Of a stretch of 64,000 bases of DNA, positions 1 to 55,455 are shown in pieces. The notes beneath the pieces were generated by a model. The model was not told the origin of the DNA, searched no databases, and worked only from the letters and a program-made list of their open reading frames with translations. Origin of the DNA: Cololabis saira (Eukaryota; Chordata; Actinopteri; Beloniformes; Belonidae). A program made the translations under genes and the position numbers. Each line of letters begins with the position of its first letter. The stretch's first letter is position 1. The stretch is taken from positions 39,633,767-39,697,766 of the forward strand of contig NC_084606.1 of the NCBI RefSeq assembly GCF_033807715.1, read 5' to 3'.

Positions 1-2514
1 ATCGCTGCTCTTAAAGAAGGGTAAGAACCCCTTACAATGTGGTTCATACCGGCCCATTAGTCTGCTGAACGTTGACTTCAAATTGCTGTCTAAAGTACTG
101 GCCAGACGCTTAGAAACCGTTCTCCCCTCTATTATATCGCTGGATCAAACAGGGTTTATTCGTAACCAACATTCCTTTTTTAATCTTAGGGGGGTATTTA
201 ATGTGGCTTATAGCCCTTCTCCATCTGCTCTGCCTGAAGCCTTGGTCGCGTTGGATGCGGAGAAGGCGTTTGACAGAGTGGAATGGAATTATTTGTTTTT
301 TATTCTGGGAAAATTTGGTTTTGGGGAAAAATTTGTTTCATGGGTTAGATTATTGTACGCCTCGCCACTCGCCTCTGTTAGAACGAATAACACAAATTCT
401 GAATACTTTCATTTAGGTCGTTCTACAAGACAGGGTTGCCCATTAAGTCCTCTTTTATTTGCCCTTGTGATGGAACCTCTGTCGATCGCCTTACGGTCTA
501 ACCCCGATATTCGCGGTATAATTAGACATAATGTGGAGCTGAAGGTAGCCTTGTACGCGGATGATCTTTTGCTGCTTCTGTCTGATATAGCGCGTTCCAT
601 TCCTGCGGCCCTCTCGGTTTTAGATGCTTTCAGTAAGGTTTCGGGATATAAACTGAACCTTGACAAAAGCGAATTATTCGCTGTGAATAAGCAGGCAAGA
701 GAGTTTCCACTTAGACAGTTTCCATTTAAGGTCTCGAACTCTGGTTTCACTTATCTTGGTGTGTATATAGCTGACACACAGGCTAATCTGTATAAGAAAA
801 ATTTTCTCTCTCTGCTCACACGAATTAAAGATGACTTTGAGCGGTGGTCCCTCCTAAATCTCTCTGTTGCGGCTAGGATCAATACAGTTAAAATGAATAT
901 TTTTCCACGTTTTCTTTACTTATTTCAGTGCATCCCAATTTTTCTTCCTCTCTCTTTTTTTCGTAAGTTAGACAGCCTTATCCTGGATTTTGTTTGGAAC
1001 AAAAAGACTCCTAGGTTGAGCCGCCAAGTATTACAAAGACCCAAAGTCGCAGGTGGAATGGCGTTACCTAACTTTTTATACTACCACTGGGCGACCACTG
1101 TTAGGAATTTAAATTACTGGATTCAGTACGAAAACATTGGGGTCCCCCCATCGTGGTTGGTCATGGAGGCGAACTCAGCTCATCCGGTATCCTTGAAGGC
1201 CTTGTTATACTCACCCCCTCACTCCTCTACCTCTGGTTTTGCTAAAAATGTAATGGTGGCCTCTTGTCTTAAGACCTGGGCTCAATTTAGACGCCATTTT
1301 GGCCTGCATAGATTCTCTGTCGGGGCCCCGTTGTCAGCGAATCACGCATTCCCGCCGTCTTTACTGGACAATTCCTTTGCTTTATGGGCCAGGCTGGGCA
1401 TAAAAACCGTAAGAGACATGTATGTTGACTCAATTTTTGCATCGTTTCAACAACTTGTCGATAAATTCTCACTCCCTAAGGGACAATTTTTTAGATACCT
1501 GCAAGCGCGGCATTGGGCCCGTACTGCATTCCCAGAATTCCCAGCTCTACCTAATCCTTCAAATTTTGAGATGTTCCTGAGACCTCTAACCTCATTGAGG
1601 GGGGCAATCTCGGTAATTTATTCAAATATTTATGACCTTCATCTGGACTCCTCAACTACGCTTAAAACAGCCTGGGAAGCAGATTTAGGTGCGAAAATCC
1701 TCGATGAGGAGTGGGTGGAATTTTGAGAAGAGTACATAAGTCTTCAATTTGTGCTAGACATAGTTTTATGCAATGCCGGATCATACATCGGGCTCACTAT
1801 ACCAAAGCGCGGCTCGCAAAAATGTTTGACACAGTGTCTCCTCTGTGTGACCGATGTCACCAGGCCACCGCAAGCTACATACACATGTTTTGGAGCTGCC
1901 CCTCGTTGAAAAGATTTTGGTCTGATATTTTTTTTACATTATCCAAAGTAATGGGTAAAGATGTCGCCCCTAATGCTCTAACCGCCCTGTTTGGTGTGTG
2001 GCCTTCGCAATCTGTTCTTTCTCCTGCTAACAAAGACTTGACTGCATTTACAACCCTGCTGGCCAGGAGGCTGATCCTGCTGAGATGGAAATCAACAGCC
2101 CCACCCACCCATACGAGCTGGATTAAAGAGGTGCTTTACTTTCTTAAACTGGAGAAGATCAGACTGACCCTCTCTAATAGATCTGATTCATTTGATGTGA
2201 CTTGGAACTCCTTTGTGTCTTATGTGAACAGCGCGGAATGTAAGATCTCTTTAGACTGAAAGGGGACTGTCAACATTTTATTTTGCATGATGCACATACG
2301 GTTATTTATGTATTCTATTTTTGCTAAGTAACTCTTCATATTTTGTTTTTCTTGTGCTTGAATAGGGTAGGTGCCAGGGGGGGTGGGGGGAGGGATGGAG
2401 AGGTTGAGTCTTGTTTTACGGCTCTGTTATTTTTTACAATTGTTGATCTTGTGAACCATTGTATTTTTTTATGTGAAAACCATAATAAACAGATTGTTAA
2501 AAAAAAAAAAAAAA
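1..2514 (+). mobile_element. L1/Tx1-type LINE, 3' part
   Basis: A non-LTR retrotransposon enters from the left edge and ends in AATAAA (2484-2489) and a run of A at 2499-2514. The coding part is listed separately. Between the stop near 2259 and the poly(A) lies a short 3' UTR with a G-rich patch at about 2374-2395, a usual feature of L1 3' UTRs. Confidence 0.85.
83..2259 (+). pseudogene. L1-type ORF2 reverse transcriptase, frameshifted
   Basis: This codes for a reverse transcriptase with [33 protein letters not shown] and the catalytic YADDLLLL (codon region near 555-580), then a C-terminal region with the Cys/His motif CDRCHQATASYIHMFWSCP. Two open frames (83-1726 and 1711-2259) overlap out of phase by a one-base shift near 1715-1726, so the copy is not functional as read. 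The endonuclease domain would lie off the left edge. The group is L1/Tx1-like by motif style. Confidence 0.85.
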
Positions 2515-2524
2515 CATTCAAAAG

Positions 2525-2945
2525 TTATGCCAAAAAATAGGGGCTTTCAAATATTGACCAATCAGAAGAAGGGGCGGGGCTAATTCAGGCCAATGAAGGT
2601 CAAGGACTCAGAGTCCAATGACACCACCCACGACTCTTTGTCAAACCATTCAAAAGTTATGGCAGGGAAAAGTTTTTTAGGTGGCGCTGTTCAACCATCT
2701 TGCCACGCCAATTAATGCAAACCATGAAATATCAAATTTATCGCCAGGCCTGGCTTGCATGCAAAATTTGGTGACTTTTGGGGAACTATCAAATATGGAC
2801 CAATCAGATGAAGGGGGGTGCGCTTTTTGGCGTCTAGCGTTGCCACGGTAACACTTTTGAAAGAGAAAAGTAATGCGCCTTGTTGCAGGATGGAGACGCA
2901 CATTTTGATGTATAACACACCTGGGTGCACGTTACGGTTACGGAT
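2525..2945 (-). mobile_element. Dispersed repeat family G, partial copy
   Basis: The text (CAAAAGTTATGGCAG, accaatcagaagaaggggcg, TGCCACGGTAACACTTTTG, cacacctgggtgcacgttac) recurs at 41.7, 44.2-45.2, 47.4-47.9 and 59.9-60.9 kb. It has no coding content. The copy at 59907-60936 shows the ends of the family. Confidence 0.75.
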
Positions 2946-3119
2946 GTGATTATACGATTTACACAGATTTGAGTTGCAGTATATACATGGGTGATTGAAG
3001 ATATTACCATATTTACATGAGTGTGGAGGAATCTACAGTAGTGCGATGAGGTAGTTAAAAGGTAAAAAAGTAAAAAGACCAGTGCAAATATATTATAAAC
3101 AGTTGTGCAGAATGGTGCA

Positions 3120-4240
3120 AAGAGTCAGTGGGTACTAGCCCCGTTCACTTCTGGGGGGGTGGAGGGATTGATGTGTGTGTGAAAGGGGGGTCAGAGTTCA
3201 GCAGGGAGACAGCTGTGGGGAAGATGCTGTTCCTGAACCTGGTGGTTCGTGTACAGAGACTCCTATAGTGCCTCCCAGAGGGCAGGAGGGCAAACAGTCT
3301 GTGTGGATCCCCAGGAATTTGAAGCTGGTCACACGTTCCACTGCCACACCGTTGATGTGGATGGGTGGAAGAGTGACAGCATTCTTCCTGAAGTCCACAA
3401 TCAGTTCTTTGGTTTTTGAAGTGTTGATCCTCAGGTTATTGTCCTCGCACCACTCAGCCAGGTGATCCACCTCCTCCCTGTAGGCCAACTCATCGTTGTT
3501 CCTGATGAGGCCAATCACGGTGGTGTCGTCCGCAAACTTGATGATGGCATTGGAGCCATGTACAGGTCTGCAGTCGTGGGTGAAAAGAGAGTAGAGGAAG
3601 GAGGAGCAGTGGTGGTCTAACCGGACAAGTTGTGGCCTGTTGGTCAGAAAGTCCAGTAGCCAGTTGCAGATGGGAGCTGTGATGCCCAGGTCCGCAAGTT
3701 TGACTACTAACTTTGACGGGATGACAGTGTTGAATGCTGAACTGAAGTGCATGAACAGCATTCTGGCATAGGTGTTGTTGTTGTCCAGGTGTGAGTGGAC
3801 AGAGTGCAGCGCTGTGGAGACTGCATCCTCTGTGCAGGCAGGATTTGAGGTGTGCCAGGACCAGCTGCTCTAGGCACTTGGAGATGATGGGGGTGAGTTA
3901 GAGATGATGAGGCTGAGTTAGAGATGATGGGAGTGAGGGGCACTGGGCGGTAGTCGTTGAGACACGCTGGTGTGGAGCTCTTCGGTACCGGCACAATGGT
4001 GGTGGATTTGAAGCAGGTGGAAACAACAGCACAGGCCAGGGGCAGGTTGAATAAGTCCGGACCCCCGCCAGCTCCACAGCGCATGCTCTGAGCACACGTC
4101 CAGGGATGCCATCAGGGCCTGCAGCTTTGTGTGCGATGGTCCGGCTCAGCACTGCTTCAACATCAGTGGGGGAGAGTGTTAGTGGCGGGTGGTTGGCAGT
4201 CAGCTCTGCCCTTATTGCTGGAGCATGGTTATCCTTCTCA
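3120..4240 (-). mobile_element. CR1/Rex1-like LINE fragment
   Basis: On the minus strand this gives reverse-transcriptase text: SSAFNTVIPSKLVVKLADLG, NWLLDFLTNRPQLVRLDHH, FADDTTVIGLIRNNDELAYR, NNLRINTSKTKELIVDFRKN and VERVTSFKFLGIHTD, preceded by a stretch with ANHPPLTLSPTDVEAVLSRT-like text. Frameshifts break it into several frames (3198-3761, 3707-4084, 3898-4152). The catalytic FADD is intact, but segments are lost, including the YGVPQG-type motif between SFLYS and LFTHD. This is a dead 5'-truncated copy. Confidence 0.8.
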
Positions 4241-4315
4241 AAACGAGTGTAATTTGAAGCTCGTTTTGATCATATACCAAAACTAATCAACTTCATCTCA
4301 ACCTATATTCAATAT

Positions 4316-4665
4316 AATTTAAATTCAGTTTTATTTCTATAGCCTCCATTAGAACAGAAGTTGTCTCTAGGATATTTCCAGAGACCAGAACATGAACCCC
4401 CGAGCAATTATTACATAAACAGTGGCAAGGAAAAACTCCCCTCTAGGAGGGAAGAAACCTGGACCAGGACCTGGATCATAAGGGGGTAGAAACCTGGACC
4501 AGGACCTGGATCATAAGGGGGTAGAAACCTGGACCAGGACCTGGATCATAAGGGGGAAGAAACCTGGACCAGGACCTGGATCAAAAGGTGGAAGAAACCT
4601 GGACCAGGACCTGGATCATAAGGGGGTAGAAACCTGGACCAGGACCTGGATCATAAGGGGGGGCC
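4316..4665 (-). repeat. L2-type LINE 3' tail with a 35-bp tandem repeat
   Basis: 4316-4445 matches the tails at 51842-52015 (same strand) and 57850-58020 (opposite strand): tttatttctatag, agttgtctct, ccagagacc, gaacatgaacccccgagcaa. It runs into about six copies of a unit of roughly 35 bp (aaacctggaccaggacctgg atcataagggggtag) at 4446-4665. The repeat ends about 50 bp from the exon 22 donor. Confidence 0.75.
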
Positions 4666-4718
4666 CTCCTGTTGGAGGCCAGCCAGATATATCTAGTGAA
4701 GAACTTGGGATTTCATAC

Positions 4719-46918
<42,200 letters not shown>

Positions 46919-47430
46919 CTCTGTCAGTCACAAACACACGTCCTGCGGGATCTCAAACCAACTCCACAGAAGAGACGGGTATTTTCAGAAATACGCTTCA
47001 GTCAGAGGCTTTGATGGAGTAAAGGATGACGTTCTTTTGGGAAACTACACTTTAATGCGGTTGCATGATGAGCAGAGGGCTTTTAGAATTTCACGTGGTC
47101 AGTCAGGAGCTGTAAAGACATTGAAAACATTTTAGGTTTCCTGAATAAATAAGGGCTCTCACCACAATGTGCCAATGGTATTTGTACATACCTTGTGCTG
47201 CTTCACCAACCTAAACATACTTACAAAATGACTCCAGGCTTGAACTTCATCTAGCCATCCATCCACCCTGTCAGGGTCATTAGGGGGCTGTCATCCATCT
47301 GAGCCGCCGTTGCTAAAGAGGCAAGGCAAATGTATTTATATTGCACACTTCACACGAAGAGCATGGACTCAATGTGCTCAAATACATAAACAAACAAATT
47401 TACAGGGTTACAATAACAGAAACAAACAAG
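46919..47430. other. frem1 upstream region
   Basis: Immediately upstream of the start codon. I see no TATA box or CpG island. A short SINE/LINE-like piece lies at 47320-47345 (ggcaaatgtatttatattgc). A noncoding first exon cannot be excluded. Confidence 0.4.
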
Positions 47431-47925
47431 TGTTACTGTGGTGACGCTAGACGCCAAAAAGCACGCCCACCCTTCATCTGATTGGTTCAGACAGAAAAAA
47501 CTTTGTGCCTCAAGCCCCACAATACGGTTTGATGTACATGAACGAAAATCGGTACACACCTGTATCATGTCGCAACTTAAAGAAAAGTCTCTTGGCGCCA
47601 TGGCCCAAACAGGAAGTCGGCCATTTTGAACATTTTGAATTAATCGCGTAATTTTGGCGCAATTTATGCCATTCCTTCGGCATTTAATATGGCCCGAACT
47701 GTAACGTGCACCCAGGTGTGTTACACATCAAAATATGCGTCTCCATCCTGTGACTACACGCATTACTTTTCTCTTTCAAAAGTGTTACCGTGGCGACGCT
47801 AGACGCCAAAAAGCGCGCCCCCCCTTCATCTGATTGGTCCATATTTGATAGTTCCCCAATAGTCACCAAATTTTGCACCAAGCCAGGCCTGGAGATAGAT
47901 TTGATATTTAATGGTTTGCAGAAAG
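47430..47925. mobile_element. Dispersed repeat family G, partial copy
   Basis: Shares gacgctagacgccaaaaagc, catctgattggttcagacag and ggtgtgttacacatcaaaa with the other G copies. Confidence 0.75.
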
Positions 47926-48299
47926 CCTTGACCTTTGGCTCCCTCTCTCTCCACCACGACCAGTAAGGAGCTGGCCAACATTATTGCAAATGCAGCTCTA
48001 ATCTGCCTGTGAATCTCCCGCTCCATTCTCTCCTCATCTCAAAAGACTTAGGCCTTGTCCCAATACTCCCACTACCCCTAGTTTTCAGCACTACCCCTAA
48101 ATTTTGCTGCTACATCACTGCGTGGTTTACGTTCGGGTACGTAAGCGACTGCGTAGTTACGTTTGCCACTTTACTAAGTTTTAATATTTTTTCAGGCGTA
48201 AAAGTAACCGTTAAGATCCCCAACCTGGGCTCAGTTTATCCAAATAACGCCTGTTAAGAAATTTGCTCTGAAAATTTCGGGATTTCTGCCTGCCGGCTC

Positions 48300-48425
48300 G
48301 GGAACTGATGGTTCCGCTTTAAATCAACGCAGAGCCTACGGCGTAGGGTACGGCGTACGGCACGCGTCGCCGCGTAACCTACGTAGGCTCTGCGTTGGTG
48401 TAACGCGGAACCATAAATCAGCCTT
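48300..48425. mobile_element. Palindromic MITE (family P)
   Basis: Left arm gatggttccgctttaaatc, right arm cgcggaaccataaatcagcc, core cgcagagcctacggcg and its inverse. Confidence 0.75.
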
Positions 48426-48843
48426 TATTCTGGCGAGGTTTGAAAAAGACTTCGCAACAACGGACAAACGAGTGATTATGTACATTCACTGAGTGAATAT
48501 TATGAAAGAGAAATATATATTTCTCGCTAGAAATGTAATCAAAACGCATTTTTATGCAGAAACTAACTCAAAATATTGATTTTATTCACTAAAAATTAGA
48601 AATGTCCGCCATGTTTTTTTTTTTTGATTCAGTCCGCAAATGACGACGAAAAGCATTCTGGGAAATTTTTCTGGCCCTAGTTCAGCTAGTGAGCATCTGA
48701 AAACCCTCGCTTTGACGGGCTAGATTCATAGCCACTACACTAGTTGAAGCCACTCCCCCTAGGTGAAAAGAGGAATTGGGACACCACTACCCTCACGGGA
48801 ATGCGCAAAATGTAGGGGTAGGGCTGAAAAGTAGGGGTAGTGG

Positions 48844-49686
48844 CAGTGGTGGACAGTAACGGAGTAAATTTACTTGAGTACTGTACTTAAGTACATATCC
48901 AGAGGATTTGTACTTTACTTGAGTATTAGATTTCTTTGGTACTTATTACTCTTACTTGAATACATTTCCAAGACAAATATTTTTACTTTTACTCAAGTAA
49001 ATTTCTAGGAAGGCTGAAAAGTACTCGTTACTTTCAGGTCTGCTCTTTTTTCTTCTTCCCTAAAATCCTATTGGACACAAGCTGTTTTTGTCAAAGGAGG
49101 AGACCTATCACAGTGCACGCTCTCCACTGGGATGTACGTAAAGCGGAAATACGTCAAGCCTCCTCAAAACGATACCGCCAAAGTAGCCTGCGTTTGTCAA
49201 GACAGAGCCGCTACAAGTCAAGACAGAGCCGCAAACAACGGCTACGCCTGCGTCAGGAGAAGAAAGACAATCCGCTGAGTCGTCTGAGTCTGATAATGAG
49301 CCGGACTCGGAGCAGGGACTTTCACAAAATCCTTGGCCGTATCTTAACTCAATGTTTGAGTTCGACCGAGTAAAAAACGAGGGGCACAGACAAACCACAG
49401 ACAAAATTAAAAAATTTAATTAAATTAAAATTAAATTAAAATTAAAAAATATAGTAATTTACTGATGTGGAAAATAAGAAATGTACTCTTACTCTTACTT
49501 TTACTTAAAGTAAATTTAAAAGCATTTACTTTTGGATACTTAAGTACCTTTAAAAGCAAGTACTTTTCTACTCTTACTCGAGTAATATTTTGACTGAGCT
49601 ACTTTTACTTGTAACGGAGTAAATTTTGACCAGTAGTATTTGTACTCTTACTCAAGTACTGGGGTCGAGTACTCTGTCCACCTCTG
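48844..49686. mobile_element. Non-autonomous hAT, 8-bp target duplication
   Basis: CAGTGGTGGACAG at the left and the inverse of CAGAGGTGGACAG at the right. GGTAGTGG stands on both sides (48836-48843 and 49687-49694). The inside has arms rich in acttgagta/tactcaagt and no transposase. Confidence 0.92.
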
Positions 49687-49939
49687 GGTAGTGGGAGTAT
49701 TGGGACAGGGCTTTAAACTCCAACTGAGCCAGCACCTCGGTCCTAACCTGGAGAGGGCATTCCACCCTTTCGCAATTGAGATCCATGGTCTCAGATTTGG
49801 AGGTGCTGGTTCTCATTCTGGCCGGCTCCAAGGAAAGTTGAAAGTCACCAAATCGGACTCCTATCCCCCCGGCTGTGGAGAAATTCTGTCCATGAAGGTT
49901 ACGAGCAGAACCAGTGACAAAAGGCGGCCCTGACTCTAC

Positions 49940-50465
49940 ATCTCTATCATGATCTCACGACTGTTGGGAAACATTTGAAAGACCATCTTGTCTACATGCA
50001 TGCAGGATGACAAATGAGCACTGATAAATACACACCCAGGAATAGACCAACACTGGTGGTTTATGACAACTGGAACATGAAGGAAGTGTTCATTGTTTTC
50101 CTAATTATAAGTCAGAGAGAGGAGCAATAATGTGAGTTAGAGAGCTTCAGGCATATTTCCTAACACTGTCTGTGGACTCTCTTCTGCGCCCACCTTGCCA
50201 GGAAATATGTTCACAATCAACAAGGGTTGGCCTCTCCCCGAGGCTACACACTCATCCTTGTAATAACATGATGTTTGTGAGTGACCCCTGACATCTGTAT
50301 GGGGCCAGAAAGGTCCGTACTTCCTAAAAGGATCTGTGAAATATAACTGAAATTCACCCCGTGGCGAGTTTACTGTATATGAAACAAAACTTCTCCATCA
50401 GTCCTATCTTACGCCACTGAAATTGCATAGATATAAACCTGAGATATCCAGCTTGTGTTTTAGGT
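49940..50465. other. No recognised feature
   Basis: Unique-looking sequence with short open frames only. I see no coding, RNA or clear repeat signal. Confidence 0.45.
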
Positions 50466-50476
50466 GTAGTATAGAA

Positions 50477-51395
<919 letters not shown>

Positions 51396-51693
51396 GTATT
51401 TTGACGACCATACGGGCGCCGTGTGGAAAGGAGCACCCTCAGTTTTGTGTCATTTCTGTATTTAAAAACACACACACAGCGCCGTATAGAAGAGTAGCTC
51501 ATTCCTGCACTGTACTTGGTGATGCACAAAACTTAACACATTCTGGCATGATCTCTCTAACATCATGATAAAACTTCTAGGAGTGCGTCTTCCATTAGAT
51601 CCTCGAACCTGTTTATTAGGAGATACTACAAATATTGATGCACGATTAAGAAAAGCTCAAAAGAAGTTTCTCCCACTGGCCCTGTGTGTTGCC

Positions 51694-51696
<3 letters not shown>

Positions 51697-51745
<49 letters not shown>
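51697..51745 (+). repeat. (TA)n microsatellite
   Basis: About 24 TA units. Confidence 0.96.
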
Positions 51746-51748
<3 letters not shown>

Positions 51749-51841
51749 GTATTTATTTTTATTAAATGTGAAGGGGAGGGGGGGTTGGGGTGGAGTGGGG
51801 GTGAATTATTATAATATTTTTTCTGCATATATATTAATGGT

Positions 51842-52015
51842 TAATTAATTTCAATTCAATTCAATTTTATTTATATAGCGTCTAATGCAACAAAAGTTGT
51901 CTCTAGACGCTTTCCAGAGACCCAGAACATGAACCCCCGAGCAATAATTACATAAACAATGGCAGGTAAAAACTCCCCTAGTGGGAGTTTTGGGGAGAAC
52001 CAAGTTGGTAAAAAC
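51842..52015 (-). mobile_element. L2-type LINE 3' tail
   Basis: The plus strand starts ttcaattcaattcaatttta, then agttgtctctagacgctttc and gaacatgaacccccgagcaa. It is the inverse of the L2 3' end at 57850-58030. Confidence 0.75.
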
Positions 52016-52538
52016 CTAAGGCATATATGCAACTCTTAAATACAAAAGCATTTTTGATTTGGGAACGTATAAATGGACAATCCGTCACTGTTCCTGTTCT
52101 GCTTGCTTCTTGCTTGCTACTTTATTCCCTCTGTCTCCTACTTGTTTTCTCCCCTCACCTTACTGGGTTACCTCACTCTCCCGGGGATATGCTGAAGCTG
52201 TTTTGTATCTGAAAAGCTTCAGATTCTTCCTGCCACATTCCTTCAACACTTAGACACCTAGACCTCACACAGGAAGCTCCTTCTAATCATCCTCTGAACC
52301 AGTAACATGTTATAGCCTGTTCCAGGAACAATACTCGTGTTTAGGGAGCTGAAAAGATCATGTTTAAGGAACTGGGAGCTAAAACTGGATTTCTAAAGGT
52401 CACAACTTGTAGTTTAGATTAGACTCCAACCCACTATATTCAGTATACTATTACATTCTGTGGTGCCTTGACTTTATTCAAAATTTTGATTTTTTTTTTT
52501 TTCACAATTTAACTTCAGCCAGTAGTTAAATATTGTAT
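52016..52538. other. No recognised feature
   Basis: Short open frames only and one T run near 52490-52501. Confidence 0.45.
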
Positions 52539-52542
52539 TTAA

Positions 52543-53196
<654 letters not shown>

Positions 53197-53441
53197 TTAA
53201 AAAGCTGTAAAATATCTGATGATCTGACTTAAAATCTGGCTGTTTCATGACGTGCTGAACAGGTTCAGCATGTGACTTGATCTAAAAGAATGAGTTGAAC
53301 TTATATATTATCTAAGATGCAAAATATCTGTCGGATTATTATTTTTGGGTTGTTGTTTGTATTGTGTCTTTGATTTTTGCCAACATAGATTGCCAGTTCA
53401 CTGTTACTTGGTGCATGGCTGGTCTAACCTATGATCTAACC

Positions 53442-54459
53442 CAACCTTTCTCAACCTTTTTTCAGTCATGACACCTTTCAAAAGTGAATAAAATCTCACG
53501 ACACCCCAGAGTAAAATATAATTAAAAACCACACTGCATCGCTGTAAATGCATATGACGCGCACGTAAGGTGCGCGTCGCCGCGTACCCTACGGCGTACC
53601 CTATGCCATAGGCCCTGCGTCGATTTAACGCGGAACCTTAATTCATGCTTCACTTTGAACAGCTGGTTCACACCGACGTCCAGCGGTTGGAGTTCCTTCG
53701 TCAGACCTCCCGGAATAACAGCAAGCACCGCGTTCATATTTTTCACTTCTTTCTTTACATTGTCTGTGAGATGGGCGCGCATAGTCATGGATCAGCAGCG
53801 ATGGTGATGTGTGAAAAAAACCACCAGGCACATAGACCTGCCTCAACCACTCATCATCCCTTCATCCATCCAGCCCTTTTCATTTGCCTTTATAATGACT
53901 CCGGCTGGAAAAGTCTCTTTAGGCAAAGTCTTTCTTTTAAAAATCCCCATAGTTTTTGTCCATCAGCGTGGCAACCAAGCACAACAGTGAACGATGATTT
54001 CTCATACCCCGTTGTGCGGATCGCCACCGTGCTGGTCCCCGTCCTCTCCACCGTGTGGTTCACCGGGATGTCGAAAGTCAGCTGGTCTCTAATGATGATT
54101 GTCTCTAACACGTCCGCAAATCACTGGTGATTCACGCGCCCCCTTCCCCCTTTAACTTCTCATGGTAGCCCCAATTACGTCCGCCTGACAATAATACAAT
54201 GGCCGCATTGTGTCATTGGGTGCGCGGCACATTTAAAAAAAAAAAAAGACGTTTATATGCGCCTAATGGTCGTCAAAATACGGTATCTTATTTATTTATT
54301 TATTTATTTATTTATTCATTCATAGGCAAAAAGAATATATTTATGTATGCATTCATATATTTATATATGAAATGTCAGAATAGGTAATTTTTTGATGACA
54401 CCCCTAAAGCAGTCAGGGGACACCCCAGGGTGCCGCGACACCCCTGTTGAGAAAGGCTG
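53442..54459. mobile_element. hAT-ended element carrying pogo-type transposase pieces
   Basis: CAACCTTTCTCAAC at the left and the inverse of CAGCCTTTCTCAAC at the right. ATCTAACC stands on both sides (53434-53441 and 54460-54467), an 8-bp hAT-type duplication. Inside are a family P palindrome (53575-53650), pogo-like transposase scraps (53522-54111), an end-like text taccgtattttgacgacc (inverse, near 54270) and a TTTA repeat (54288-54320). Confidence 0.8.
53522..54111 (-). pseudogene. pogo/Tigger-type DDE transposase fragments
   Basis: The minus strand at 53890-54111 reads DIPVNHTVERTGTSTVAIRT then TGYEKSSFTVVLGCHADGQK, and at 53522-53788 AVLAVIPGGLTKELQPLDVG then VNQLFKVKHELRF. Both are conserved parts of CENP-B/pogo-type DDE domains (the GGLT..LQPLDV motif precedes the third acidic residue region). 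Parts between are missing and the frames differ. Confidence 0.72.
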
Positions 54460-55178
54460 ATCTAACCTATCATTGCAGTAGGTTTAGCAAAGCTTTTTTC
54501 AATATCTATGAAGTTTGCTGGGAGAGATGAAAAGAACTTTGTGACCTCACCATCATCCAACACCTTTGTGATGAGTTTATCACTCACAATCAGTGCTGTG
54601 TGTGATGTTTACACCAGAACAAAGAAGACTGCTGCCAGAGCGGAGGATCTATCTCATCTGAGTAGATAACACACTCAGTCCAGAACTTAATGTACAACAA
54701 AATGCCTGTACATTAAAGATCTGGGGCCGGATTCACCAATATGTTCTTAAGAACGATCTTAAGAAATGTCTTAAGATCTAAAATTAAGAAGTTCATAAGA
54801 AAGTTCTTAAGTGAAATTCCTCAATATTTTCTTAAAAACCGTCTTAAGAACTGTCATTTCTTAGGAATTTCTTATTTTTCCTACTTAAAAACTTCTTAAC
54901 ATGTCATTGCATTGCACGCGCCAACAAACAACATTTATACAGGTAGTTTGCGTCTTAACCGTCAGATGCAGGAACTTTTCAAGGTTATGGTGGATGAGAT
55001 TAATGTGCGAAAAAAAATACTATTGGGGAAAATTAATAATAATTAACTACCACGCTAACTAACATGCTAACAAACAGTTAACAGGCTCTTTGTGTAATTA
55101 ATTACAAAGTATATCCTCAAACTATGACCTACTAGTCTAAACTTGTCCAAAATGTGTTGAAAAAGGTGATTTATTGGC

Positions 55179-55181
<3 letters not shown>

Positions 55182-55257
<76 letters not shown>
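55182..55257 (+). repeat. (TTA)n microsatellite
   Basis: About 25 trinucleotide units. Confidence 0.97.
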
Positions 55258-55258
<1 letters not shown>

Positions 55259-55455
55259 TTTTCACAGAAGACATTTTAAGACAGGTCAAGGTTGTCTTAA
55301 AGTTAAGAAAAAAGTCAAGAACAAATTTGAGAACTTTTATTTCAAGAATACCATTTATTCTTAAGTTTTTTCTTGAGAAGAAACTTAAGAAGAAAGTTGA
55401 GAAAATACTTAGAACCTTTTTGGAGAATATGACTTCTTCTCTTTTTTCTTCTTAA

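Larger units (their letters stand above)
48052..49711. mobile_element. Family H element, interrupted by a hAT
   Basis: The ends ccttgtcccaatactcccac and its inverse (gtgggagtattgggacaggg) bound text shared with 19886-20835. A family P palindrome is nested at 48300-48425 and a hAT at 48844-49686. The flanking tta/ttt hints at a 3-bp target duplication, which is imperfect. Confidence 0.8.
47928..49935 (-). mobile_element. Rex3 fragment split by nested transposons
   Basis: 47928-48047 and 49712-49935 align side by side with 39000-39420 of the Rex3 copy (ctccattctctcctcatct, then gagatccatggtctcagatt, ggaggtgctggttctcattc). The gap between them is element H (48052-49711). The fragment is degenerate. 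Confidence 0.8.

Noticed and set aside
3175..3465. Plus-strand 96-codon frame
   Set aside because: Antisense shadow of the minus-strand LINE reverse transcriptase.
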